From Effrenium voratum (taxonomy: Eukaryota > Sar > Dinophyceae > Suessiales > Symbiodiniaceae), in NCBI GenBank assembly GCA_963377175.1, contig CAUJNA010001504.1, positions 1 through 64,000 of the forward strand: DNA of 64,000 bases, in the 5' to 3' direction. Each line of letters starts with the position of its first letter. Within the stretch, counting starts at the first letter, position 1. Shown piece after piece: positions 31,882 through 39,757 of this stretch. A program made the translations under genes and the position numbers. The notes under the pieces are model-generated. The model searched no databases. It worked only from the letters and a program-made list of their open reading frames with translations, and was not told the origin of the DNA.

Positions 31882-32346
31882 TTAATCAAAATTAAAATCC
31901 TTTCTTAATTGATTGATTATTCCTTTCTTCTTCTTAATAATTTCTGAATATGATTTACCTGTTTCACTTGATGGGTGATGTCTCAACTTTTCACCTTCCA
32001 ACCTTTGAATTTCATTAAAATACGCCTGCGCTTCATCTTGATATCTTCTTTTATTTTGAAATACAGCATAATCTTTTTTAGCGCTATGACGTTCTAATTG
32101 TTCTTGTAAGTCTTTCAAATATGTATAATTAGGTTGATGTGCCTTGTTGTCTCCTTCATAATAGTAATGTTGAGTTGATTTATATTTCTTCTTCTTTTTG
32201 GGTTTATTTGTTTCAAAAACTGCTTTTCTATCAATAACATCACTGATATTCGGTTTGTCTTTATTTTGCGGTTCTGTTATTCTGTTTACAACGTTGTCAT
32301 AAATTTCTCTACGGCGCATAAGCAATTGTTTCTTATCAATAATCAT
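31882..32346 (-). CDS. Lys-rich 154-aa protein of the RPS/DVIDR family
   Basis: The N-terminus MRRREIYDNVVNRIT followed by ISDVIDRKAVFETNKP matches the 324-aa neighbour (RPSYNELIKEIT ... IRDVIDRNAYYF). After that it is basic (KPKKKKKYKST) and helical, with a Lys-rich C-terminal segment (YSEIIKKKKGIINQL). No zinc motif or membrane segment. Probably a DNA-binding or virion-core component given its position in the capsid-side cluster. This is inference. Confidence 0.78.
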   Translation of the reverse strand: MIIDKKQLLMRRREIYDNVVNRITEPQNKDKPNISDVIDRKAVFETNKPKKKKKYKSTQHYYYEGDNKAHQPNYTYLKDLQEQLERHSAKKDYAVFQNKRRYQDEAQAYFNEIQRLEGEKLRHHPSSETGKSYSEIIKKKKGIINQLRKDFNFD

Positions 32347-32358
32347 TATATATAATAC

Positions 32359-32366
32359 TAATTAGA
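32359..32366 (-). promoter_or_regulatory. TCTAATTA motif upstream of the 154-aa gene
   Basis: Minus strand TCTAATTA, 12 bases before the ATG. The same motif and similar spacing occur before the 324-aa, minor capsid and fibre genes. Confidence 0.45.
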
Positions 32367-32381
32367 TTATAAATATATTTA

Positions 32382-32954
32382 TCAAATAATTTTACTTGCT
32401 AAATTATTAATTTTCTGTTTATTTTTATTATCTCGCTCTACCTTCATATTATTGTAACGGTCTTTTGCAGTTTCAAATACTTTATTAGCAGTTGTTTCTA
32501 AATGTTTTTTCAATCTTTCTTCTACTCTTCTTTCTATTTCTTGTTCATCCACTTTTGGAATATTATCTTTAACTTTTTCATATACATTATTCTCAAATTC
32601 TTTTGCTTGTTCTGGATGCATAATTTTTCTACGAACAACTTTGTTAGGGTCTGGTTCTTTTTTAACTGGTATTCCATTACAGTTATGACGATATTTGAAA
32701 GTGTATTTTGTTAAATATTTTTTACACTTTGGACACTCCACTTTCTCAGTTGAGTATGTTTTAGATTTTAATTCTTGCTTTGGTTCGTGTTCTTCTTCTT
32801 CTTCTACTTTATTATTTTCTTCATTTATAATATTATTAGTTTCTACTTCTTTACTTTCTTCCTTAATAATAGGTTCTTCTTTACTGTCTTCTACTTCTTT
32901 AGGTGCTTCATTATTTTCACTGCCCACATCTACTATTTCAATATTTTTAACCAT
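32382..32954 (-). CDS. Acidic protein with C-C-H-C zinc knuckle and coiled coil (190 aa)
   Basis: Residues 1-70 are highly acidic and disordered. C74-x2-C77-x12-H90-x-C92 forms a possible zinc-binding knuckle (CPKCKKYLTKYTFKYRHNC). Residues 115-185 are a long charged helix likely to form a coiled coil (EIERRVEERLKKHLETTANK). A broken gene at 41306-41671 encodes a related acidic-plus-zinc arrangement (ECPMCKK). It is adjacent to the minor capsid gene, so a capsid-associated or DNA-binding role is possible. Not recognised as a named family. Confidence 0.78.
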   Translation of the reverse strand: MVKNIEIVDVGSENNEAPKEVEDSKEEPIIKEESKEVETNNIINEENNKVEEEEEHEPKQELKSKTYSTEKVECPKCKKYLTKYTFKYRHNCNGIPVKKEPDPNKVVRRKIMHPEQAKEFENNVYEKVKDNIPKVDEQEIERRVEERLKKHLETTANKVFETAKDRYNNMKVERDNKNKQKINNLASKII

Positions 32955-32977
32955 ATAATTAGTATATAATAAATATT

Positions 32978-32998
32978 TATATTAAAATATTTAATATA
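32978..32998 (-). terminator. 9-bp hairpin after the minor capsid gene
   Basis: TATATTAAA-ATA-TTTAATATA, starting 7 bases past the stop at 33006-33008 and before the next gene. Confidence 0.45.
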
Positions 32999-33005
32999 TG
33001 CTTTT

Positions 33006-33839
33006 CTAACCTTCAAAAAATGTTAAACTAAAACTACTTGTTGTTCCATTCATATTTAAAACTCTACCCGATGCATCAGTAAATCTAAAATGAAGTCTAT
33101 TCAATGAACGCATACTAACATCATTAGCATCATTTAAAATTAGTTCATTATCATATATGAGGTTGCCGAATGATGTTAAAACTGGTACTTTCTTTATTAT
33201 TGATGAAGTACCAAAACTACATAACTGGTTTCCGTTACTTAATTCATTACAATGAATATAAATATTTTTAACAGGTAAAAATGATATAAATCCACTAACA
33301 AACGGGTCTGCTGTACTATTTACTTTTTCAGTAGTATTTCCTAAAATATCATTAATACTATTAGGATAATTTCTATCATAATCAATACTAAAACTAAAAT
33401 TAGTTTTTAATTCTTTATCTGTATGGATTATAAAAAAATAAGAAATATAATTACAACTTATAGTTATATTATTTGTTTTTAATGAATAACTACAAGTAAA
33501 AAAATCACTATTTCCATCAGTTCCATTAGTAGCAGTATTCAATTTATTTTGTAATTCGGTTGCTAATTCACTACCTACATAACTACCTTTATCAGGTGCT
33601 ACAATAAAATAATATACTGGTGCTCCTATTAATATCCCTCCTAATGTTAAATATAATCTGTTATTTAAATTATCTTCAATTGGATAAAATGAATTAGCGA
33701 TAGATACTTCGTGACAAATCATTTTAGTATTTGGTCCGCATTCTTGTTGCTCTCTTAAATTAATAACAAAATCTGATGTAGATTGACTGTCATTTAAATC
33801 ACGATAAGCACTGTTGATATATATTTTACGAAATCTCAT
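33006..33839 (-). CDS. Minor capsid (penton) protein
   Basis: A 277-aa protein opening with RKIYINSAYRDLNDSQSTSD then FVINL. The Y/F-I-x-S-x-x-R-x-x-x-x-S-x-S-D-F start is typical of penton/minor capsid proteins of Polintons and virophages. The remainder is beta-rich, compatible with a single jelly roll. Length fits the family. It forms the capsid vertices. It is divergently oriented to the lipase-like gene and about 1 kb from the major capsid gene. A TCTAATTAA motif lies 8 bases upstream of the ATG. The assignment rests on N-terminal pattern, length and synteny. Confidence 0.8.
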   Translation of the reverse strand: MRFRKIYINSAYRDLNDSQSTSDFVINLREQQECGPNTKMICHEVSIANSFYPIEDNLNNRLYLTLGGILIGAPVYYFIVAPDKGSYVGSELATELQNKLNTATNGTDGNSDFFTCSYSLKTNNITISCNYISYFFIIHTDKELKTNFSFSIDYDRNYPNSINDILGNTTEKVNSTADPFVSGFISFLPVKNIYIHCNELSNGNQLCSFGTSSIIKKVPVLTSFGNLIYDNELILNDANDVSMRSLNRLHFRFTDASGRVLNMNGTTSSFSLTFFEG

Positions 33840-33847
33840 TATATTAA

Positions 33848-33856
33848 TTAATTAGA
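33848..33856 (-). promoter_or_regulatory. TCTAATTAA motif upstream of the minor capsid gene
   Basis: TCTAATTAA on the minus strand, 8 bases before the ATG, in the 38-base divergent gap shared with the lipase-like gene. Confidence 0.45.
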
Positions 33857-33877
33857 AATTTTATAATTTAATTATAT

Positions 33878-34540
33878 ATGAAAAATAAATATAAATATTA
33901 TTTAAAAGAAGGAAAATTAAAATCATACAATCCTCTTCATCAAGGTCATAGTGAGATGTATAGGAAAATTATTAATGAAATTCAACAAGAAAAATCATTA
34001 TTCAAACCTAAATATAATAATAATTTATCTGACACAGAAGGATTAAACAAAGCATATACAAATGGTAAAGGTTATTATTTAGATAATAATAAACTATATG
34101 TTGCTGGAACATTTGGTAAGTCTAATATTATATCAAATATTAATGATATTTTAAGTGATATTACAATTCCATTTGGCTTAAGTTCATTCAGTGAAAGGTA
34201 TAGAGATATTAGCGATATACTTGATGAAAACCATAATATTAGTGAAGTTATTTCACATTCATTGGGTAGTAGTGCGAGTGCTAAATATTTAAAAGAAAAT
34301 CCTGATAGAAATATTAGATTAACTACTTACGGTGCTCCTTTTATTTCAATGTCAAACAAAAACAATGACAACTACACAAGCATACGAAATTTTGGAGATA
34401 TAGTCAGTATTTTAGATAGAGGCAGTATAACATCAAATAGAGGAGGTTTTAACCCATTAACAAATCATCAACACTCATTATATGGTGATACTGGCAAGGA
34501 CGTATCAAGAAGCATTGAACCTGTAAAGGAAATTTTGTAG
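33878..34540 (+). CDS. Class 3 lipase-like alpha/beta hydrolase
   Basis: A 220-aa protein with a nucleophile elbow S126-H-S128-L-G-S (EVISHSLGSSASAKYL), close to the G-x-S-x-G of class 3 lipases but with Ser in the first position. Downstream lie a family-like YGAPF strand (151-155), NFGDIVSILD (171-180) offering D174 or D180 as the acid, and NHQHSLYGD (196-204) offering the catalytic His. Substrate unknown. In a virion it could act on host membranes during entry or exit (inference). It sits between the two capsid genes and is followed 11 bases later by a small basic gene. Confidence 0.75.
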   Translation: MKNKYKYYLKEGKLKSYNPLHQGHSEMYRKIINEIQQEKSLFKPKYNNNLSDTEGLNKAYTNGKGYYLDNNKLYVAGTFGKSNIISNINDILSDITIPFGLSSFSERYRDISDILDENHNISEVISHSLGSSASAKYLKENPDRNIRLTTYGAPFISMSNKNNDNYTSIRNFGDIVSILDRGSITSNRGGFNPLTNHQHSLYGDTGKDVSRSIEPVKEIL

Positions 34541-34551
34541 TCTTATATATA

Positions 34552-34749
34552 ATGCCTAATAATGATATAAAAAATACTATAAATCCTAAAAAGAAAGTCA
34601 GTTATGAAGACATTAAAAAGATTGTAGAAGATGAACGCGAACCTAATTATAAGGTTGAACATAATAATATGAAAAATAAATCTAAAAAACTATTAAATAA
34701 AAATTCTAAAAAAGAAGTTATAGATTATTCACACTTTAAAATAAATTAA
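34552..34749 (+). CDS. Small basic protein (65 aa)
   Basis: Lys/Asn-rich (pieces KKKVSYEDIKKIVEDE and KNKSKKLLNKNSKK) with no cysteines or membrane segment. It begins 11 bases after the lipase-like gene, with TATATATA directly before the ATG, and ends in front of a 14-bp hairpin. It may be a DNA-condensing or capsid-internal peptide like the small basic core proteins of related viruses. No sequence signature proves it. Confidence 0.65.
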   Translation: MPNNDIKNTINPKKKVSYEDIKKIVEDEREPNYKVEHNNMKNKSKKLLNKNSKKEVIDYSHFKIN

Positions 34750-34789
34750 TTTAATAATAGAATAATATAATATTTTTCTATTATTAAAT
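34749..34789 (+). terminator. 14-bp hairpin between the basic gene and MCP
   Basis: ATTTAATAATAGAA pairs perfectly with TTCTATTATTAAAT across 13 bases, right at the stop of the 65-aa gene. The second arm contains TCTATTATTAA, 13 bases before the MCP start, so it may also hold the MCP promoter. Confidence 0.55.
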
Positions 34790-34798
34790 ATATAAGTT

Positions 34799-36175
34799 AT
34801 GGAAACATTAGATATTGAAGATGTCCTTGTTGAAAAGAATTTAAGATTTAAATTAAAAGACGGTGGTTCTTATGTTCGGTCAAAAGAAAGTAAAAACTTT
34901 TATCCTTCATCGGTTTCTACTTATACCGCTGATACAAATTCAGTAATTAGATTTAACATTACTGGACCACCTAACCAATGGTTGTCCCTACCTTCGTTAT
35001 TATTAGGATTTACTCTAAACAACACTGATGATTCAGCAAGTAATGAACTCAGACCAATTGATACAGCCGGTTTCTTTGATAGAGTCCGTGTGCTTATGGG
35101 CGAGGTTATTGTATGTGATTTAAATTCTCTTTCTCGTGCAAGTGCTATGAAAGATGTATTAAAATCATCAGAAGAAAAAAGAATTGATGAAGCATTAGGT
35201 TTTGGAAATACTCTTCTTAATCACGATGGACGGTTTTTAACTTGCAATGCGTCAGCAACCTCCTCTACTGAATCAGTCGTTAGAAATGTTACCAATAACA
35301 ATTTTAGAGGAATTAAAGGAGGTAAAAGTGCTAATGTATATTTTGATTTAAATTTAAAATGTTTCAAAACGTGTGAAAATTGGATTCTGCTGTCATATTG
35401 TCCAATAACAGTTGAATTATATTTAACAAGTGATGTATTAAAACCAATTGTTAATAGAACAGGACTTTTTACTGCTTCAAATACGAGTATCACTTGGTCT
35501 ATTACAAAACCTTTATTCAAAGGCAACGTTTACACCCTCGACGATAGTTTATATGCAGAATATGCAAAAATTTTAGAAACTGGCTCTCTTCCAATTACAT
35601 TTGAAACTGAAACCATGCAAGAACAAACAGCATCTTCTGAAACTGAAGTATTTACTACAATTGTTCGTAATGTATCTAAATTAAATAAATTGTTTATTTC
35701 TTTTTCAAACCCAGCTCCAAAAACTTATGTTGGAGGTTATGGAGAGTTGTTGAAAGAATATAACCGTATGTATCATCCATTAGGGAATATAGCAAATGGT
35801 GTAGGTATTTATAACCCAGAATATGATTTATCCGCTTCTTTAGTAATCGGTAATCAAGTCATACCCAGTCAAGAAATTCAAGGTGTTCGTGAAGCTTACG
35901 CCCATCTTATGCATTGTTCAGATAAACCAATGTTAGTTAGAGCAGAAGATTACAGGTCTCACGCTTTTATGTATGGTTTTAATTTACAAAAATTAGAAAG
36001 TGCAAATTATACTGGTATGAACCTTAAAAATAACTCAAATATGGTAATAAAAATAAAGGCGTTGGATGGTTCAACATTATATACTGAAAAGAAAATGGCC
36101 GAGAGAATGTATATGCTCTTGGTTCATGAGTGCATTCTTGAAATCCGTTCAAATTCTGTAACATTTTATGATTAA
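34799..36175 (+). CDS. Major capsid protein (double jelly roll)
   Basis: A 458-aa Polinton-type MCP. The N-terminal region (LKDGGSYVRSKESKNFYPSS and the following GPPNQWLSLPSLLLGF) and the overall beta-rich character, length and position next to the penton, fibre and ATPase genes support this. Two jelly-roll domains would form pseudo-hexameric trimers that build the shell. Family members are commonly 450-650 aa, so this is a compact example. A 12-bp hairpin follows 12 bases after the stop. No motif is catalytic, so the call rests on pattern and synteny. Confidence 0.85.
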   Translation: METLDIEDVLVEKNLRFKLKDGGSYVRSKESKNFYPSSVSTYTADTNSVIRFNITGPPNQWLSLPSLLLGFTLNNTDDSASNELRPIDTAGFFDRVRVLMGEVIVCDLNSLSRASAMKDVLKSSEEKRIDEALGFGNTLLNHDGRFLTCNASATSSTESVVRNVTNNNFRGIKGGKSANVYFDLNLKCFKTCENWILLSYCPITVELYLTSDVLKPIVNRTGLFTASNTSITWSITKPLFKGNVYTLDDSLYAEYAKILETGSLPITFETETMQEQTASSETEVFTTIVRNVSKLNKLFISFSNPAPKTYVGGYGELLKEYNRMYHPLGNIANGVGIYNPEYDLSASLVIGNQVIPSQEIQGVREAYAHLMHCSDKPMLVRAEDYRSHAFMYGFNLQKLESANYTGMNLKNNSNMVIKIKALDGSTLYTEKKMAERMYMLLVHECILEIRSNSVTFYD

Positions 36176-36187
36176 AAAGAAAATATG

Positions 36188-36215
36188 ATATTATTAATTT
36201 TCTAATTAATAATAT
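36188..36215 (+). terminator. 12-bp hairpin after the MCP gene, containing the fibre promoter motif
   Basis: ATATTATTAATT-TTCT-AATTAATAATAT, a perfect stem 12 bases after the MCP stop. TCTAATTAA (36201-36209) spans the loop and second arm, 12 bases before the fibre gene ATG. Confidence 0.6.
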
Positions 36216-36221
36216 AATATT

Positions 36222-39116
36222 ATGAGCAAAAACTTAATGAATATCTTTGATATTACAGCAAATAGAATTAGACAAGTAAAAGATGGAGCAGTCAATGATA
36301 TAGAAGACCTTTACGCGAGTAAATCTGACATTCAAACAGTATTAGATAGTAAAGCAGACCAAGCAGATACTTACACAAAGGAACAGATAAATGCTAATTT
36401 TTATGATATAACTGAAACATATAATAAAACAGAAATTAATGTATTATCAAATAATATTAGTTCAAATGCTTATTTTATTATGAATAATACAGCAACAATA
36501 GCAAGTAATTTAGTTAATGTTTCATCAAATACATTTTTAATAGGTAATCTGGCAATAACTTCAAATACAAATTTTAATAATATTTCATCAAATACACATT
36601 TAATAAATAATTTAAATTCTACTATAACAACTAATTTTAATAATATTTCATCAAATACAAATTTAATTAATACAAATATTAATAATATTTCTTCAAATAC
36701 AAATTTAATAAATAATTTAAATTCTACTATAACGACTAATTTTAATAATATTAGTTCTAATACTAATTTAATTAATACAAATTTTAATAATATTTCTTCA
36801 AACACTACTTTAATAAATACAAATATTAATAATACTTCATCAAATACACATTTAATAAATAATTTGAATTCTACTGTAACAACTAATTTTAATAATATTT
36901 CATCAAATTCTCATTTAATATCTCAATTACAAACAGGTTCATTTAATGAAGCAGATTATTATAATAAAATAACAACAAATAATTTATTATCAGAAAAGTT
37001 AAATACATCAGTATTAAATAATACATTAATACATAATATAACAACTACTGCAACTTTCAAAATAGCAGAATTTGGAAATTATAACAATTTCTTTGAAATG
37101 TATAATAATTATTTTGATAGTTATGTTTATGGAAGTTTGACTGGTTCAACTATGTTTTTGAATCAAAGAGGTTTTGGAGATGTAGAAATTAATAATTCTT
37201 CAACTTTTCAAAATGATGAAATAATATTAAATCATAATACTACAATATTAAGTAATTTACAAGTATCGGGTTTATTTTCTTGTTCATCTATTTTAGATAA
37301 AACTGGTTCTGATGCTAGATACGTTTTACAATCAGATGGGTTAAGTGGACTAATAACTGGAAATACAAATACAATTAATTCAATAATTACTAGTAATAAT
37401 TCACAGGATACATCATTAGGTCAAAAGTTAGATAAAATAGATACTAACGCTCAATCAGTAGCAGGTGCTATTAATTTTAGCGATAATGCAACTTTACACA
37501 GTAATTTAAATATGTTGACTACTGGTTCTATAATATGTAATAAGTTTAGTACTACACCTTCGCCTAATTTAGGATTACAAATGACATTTCAAATGTTTAA
37601 TCGCGAATTTAATATTAATAGAGATGGTAGAATGTGGATGAGTAGCGCAGGAGGTCAATGGGAAACTCAAATAGGAGATGCTAATGTTGGAAGAGTTTGG
37701 GTTAAGGATAGATTTGGTTTAGGTGCTGTTGGTGTTAATGGTTATGTTTTAAACTGTGCCGGAAAATCGAGATTTACTGATGCAGTTGATTTTATAGGAA
37801 CTGACAAGGCAGTAAATCTTAACAATGGTTCATATTTGAATTTTAATAATAATGGTTCAATACGAAGATATACTCCCAGTTCTATTGAAGGCTTATATAT
37901 GTCTCATGATGATTTTGTAGCCATTAGTGTTGGTGATATTACTAATGCCAGCAATCAATATATGATGTGTGATGGATTAGTTAATAAAACTATTTTTAAT
38001 AAACCTATAGATGTGTTAGGTAATATTTATACGAATGCTGATGTTAATTGTGATAATGTTAATATTGCAACTGATGGTAAATTAACAATTGATACAAACT
38101 GTGAATTATATCGATATGTTAGTGCTTTTTCATCTTTTGATATGAGGAATACCGATGCTAATTCTTCAATTAGATTTATTTGTGGAGATCCTGCCGTTCA
38201 ATCTAATATAGTTGGAGCAGTTAATATTTCTACCGGATGGACTTTTAACACTTCTACTGCTGATGTAATGGGTAATTTATTTGCTGATGATATTTATGTT
38301 AAAACTGGAGGAGCACTAAGAAGTAATAATATAGCTCCTAATGGTGGGACATTGGTAACTGTTGATACTAACTTAGCAGTTCAAAATGCATATCTAGCAA
38401 CTAATACCATTCAATCATTTGATTTAACAACGGTTTCATTTTTGAATAATATTTCAATGACTACTGGAACAGATCTAAAGATGGGAACAAGTGAAATATC
38501 AACTTATTACGATGGAACTAGTTTATCTACAATTGATGTAATATTTAGAACTTCTAACACTGCATTTAGAGTTGCTGATAGTTCAACTACACCTTCCGTT
38601 TTATTATCTATTGATAAGACATTTGGAACGGCAATAAATACTAACAGTTTTACAAATAATGCTCCATCGACTTTTAATGAAAATGTAACAATTGCGGGAA
38701 CGAAAAAAATGTTATGTAATTTAATTGAACCATCAACAGGAACTAATATAGATTTAACAGCGACAACAGTAACCATCAACGGAACGTTTGTTGATTCATC
38801 TGATTCAAGATTGAAATATGATATAGACAATGTCAAATCTAATTGTATGAATATTATTAAGAAATTTAAACCGAAGAAGTTTAAGAGACACGATAGAAAT
38901 GATAACGGTAAAACTCATATAGGATATATAGCAGATGAAGTATTAAAAGCAATTCCTAAAGAATTTGAAAATGTTGTTAGCAAAGACAGAGAGTATTTAG
39001 GATTAAATTATTTAGTTTTACCCGTGCTAGTTCATAAAGCAGTATTAGAATTAAATGATAAAGTAGATAAACTTGAAAAAGAAATTAAGGAATTGAAAAA
39101 AGAAAAATCTAAATAA
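36222..39116 (+). CDS. Trimeric fibre / receptor-binding protein with S74 chaperone domain
   Basis: 964 aa. The N-terminus has short fibre-type repeats (DTYTKEQINANFYD, TYNKTEIN). Residues about 110-240 are tandem Asn/Ser/Thr-rich repeats of NNISSNTNLINNLNSTITTN type, suggesting a thin beta or coiled trimeric shaft. A beta-rich middle follows. Residues about 858-964 match the intramolecular chaperone (Peptidase S74) that trimerises and cleaves itself from phage tail fibres: SSDSRLKYDI, then HIGYIADEV, and a coiled-coil end (KLEKEIKELKKEK). It is probably the host-attachment spike of the virion. S74 domains also occur in algal giant-virus fibres. Intact, with TCTAATTAA upstream. Confidence 0.85.
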   Translation: MSKNLMNIFDITANRIRQVKDGAVNDIEDLYASKSDIQTVLDSKADQADTYTKEQINANFYDITETYNKTEINVLSNNISSNAYFIMNNTATIASNLVNVSSNTFLIGNLAITSNTNFNNISSNTHLINNLNSTITTNFNNISSNTNLINTNINNISSNTNLINNLNSTITTNFNNISSNTNLINTNFNNISSNTTLINTNINNTSSNTHLINNLNSTVTTNFNNISSNSHLISQLQTGSFNEADYYNKITTNNLLSEKLNTSVLNNTLIHNITTTATFKIAEFGNYNNFFEMYNNYFDSYVYGSLTGSTMFLNQRGFGDVEINNSSTFQNDEIILNHNTTILSNLQVSGLFSCSSILDKTGSDARYVLQSDGLSGLITGNTNTINSIITSNNSQDTSLGQKLDKIDTNAQSVAGAINFSDNATLHSNLNMLTTGSIICNKFSTTPSPNLGLQMTFQMFNREFNINRDGRMWMSSAGGQWETQIGDANVGRVWVKDRFGLGAVGVNGYVLNCAGKSRFTDAVDFIGTDKAVNLNNGSYLNFNNNGSIRRYTPSSIEGLYMSHDDFVAISVGDITNASNQYMMCDGLVNKTIFNKPIDVLGNIYTNADVNCDNVNIATDGKLTIDTNCELYRYVSAFSSFDMRNTDANSSIRFICGDPAVQSNIVGAVNISTGWTFNTSTADVMGNLFADDIYVKTGGALRSNNIAPNGGTLVTVDTNLAVQNAYLATNTIQSFDLTTVSFLNNISMTTGTDLKMGTSEISTYYDGTSLSTIDVIFRTSNTAFRVADSSTTPSVLLSIDKTFGTAINTNSFTNNAPSTFNENVTIAGTKKMLCNLIEPSTGTNIDLTATTVTINGTFVDSSDSRLKYDIDNVKSNCMNIIKKFKPKKFKRHDRNDNGKTHIGYIADEVLKAIPKEFENVVSKDREYLGLNYLVLPVLVHKAVLELNDKVDKLEKEIKELKKEKSK
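36560..36930 (+). repeat. Intragenic repeats of the fibre gene
   Basis: Tandem AT-rich units around AATTTTAATAATATTTCATC encode the NNISSNT... shaft repeats. Several copies are nearly identical at DNA level, so length can change by recombination. Confidence 0.75.
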
Positions 39117-39171
39117 ATAATTAAATATAAATATATAAATAAATAAATAATTAATTAATTAATATATAGAT

Positions 39172-39486
39172 ATGGACATTGACAGGAAAATTAAAATAAA
39201 AGCATTATTTCAAAATAGTAGTATGAGAGAAAAAGTTTGCTATTGTGGTTGTAGAATTACTAAATTAAATAAAGATGAATTTACATTAGATAAATGTAAT
39301 AATGAAGAATGTAATTTTAATCATTCTAAATTTGATGAATATATTAAAGAATTAAAAAAAGAAAGAAGACAAGAAAGATTTGACAGAAATATAGATAGAT
39401 ATGGTAAAATATTAACTCCTATTGCTTGGGGATTGTTATGGCCCATTTTAGTTCCTTTGAATATTTATTATTGTATTATAATCTAA
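39172..39486 (+). CDS. Small Cys-rich protein with C-terminal membrane anchor (104 aa)
   Basis: Residues 23-47 carry C23, C25, C27, C42 and C47 (VCYCGCRIT ... KCNNEECNFN), a likely small zinc site. A Lys/Arg/Glu-rich helix follows (about 55-78), then a hydrophobic segment at about 81-104 (ILTPIAWGLLWPILVPLNIY) running to the end, consistent with a tail anchor. It lies just after the fibre gene and before a predicted myristoylated protein, so a membrane-associated role in entry or assembly is possible. Confidence 0.72.
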   Translation: MDIDRKIKIKALFQNSSMREKVCYCGCRITKLNKDEFTLDKCNNEECNFNHSKFDEYIKELKKERRQERFDRNIDRYGKILTPIAWGLLWPILVPLNIYYCIII

Positions 39487-39496
39487 ATAATAAAAA

Positions 39497-39505
39497 TCTA
39501 AATAA
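39497..39505 (+). promoter_or_regulatory. TCTAAATAA motif upstream of the 69-aa gene
   Basis: TCTAAATAA, 9 bases before the ATG and followed by TATATA. A second copy lies at 39482-39490. It is a variant of the TCTAATTA motif. Confidence 0.4.
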
Positions 39506-39514
39506 TAATATATA

Positions 39515-39724
39515 ATGGGTATTGGTCAAAGTAAAAACGATGAAAATAACAGTATGGAAGACATTAAGAATTTAAGAGTAGATGAAAAAACAAGAGCAGA
39601 TACTTTAATCATTAAATCTATTCAAGAATGTGTAACAAGAATAGAAAAATTAGAAAAAGAAAAACAAACAAAGTTTCGTTATGCTATTCCAAAAGTAGAT
39701 TTATGCAACTGGTCATTATTCTAA
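39515..39724 (+). CDS. Predicted N-myristoylated small protein (69 aa)
   Basis: Starts MGIGQSKN, fitting the eukaryotic N-myristoylation pattern (Gly2 with Ser6). The rest is a charged helix (RADTLIIKSIQECVTRIEKL) likely to oligomerise. The gene lies directly after a tail-anchored protein and convergent with the packaging ATPase, sharing one hairpin between their stops. The product would be membrane-targeted in host cells. Myristoylation is inferred from sequence only. Confidence 0.7.
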   Translation: MGIGQSKNDENNSMEDIKNLRVDEKTRADTLIIKSIQECVTRIEKLEKEKQTKFRYAIPKVDLCNWSLF

Positions 39725-39727
39725 ATT

Positions 39728-39757
39728 AATAACATTAAACATAAATTTAATGTTATT
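39728..39757. terminator. Bidirectional 12-bp hairpin between convergent genes
   Basis: AATAACATTAAA-CATAAA-TTTAATGTTATT is a perfect stem placed between the 69-aa gene (stop just before) and the ATPase, whose stop codon lies in the other arm. One symmetric structure can serve both transcripts. Confidence 0.6.

Noticed and set aside
36470..36805. 111-aa minus-strand frame over the fibre repeats
   Set aside because: Shadow of the Asn-rich shaft repeats.
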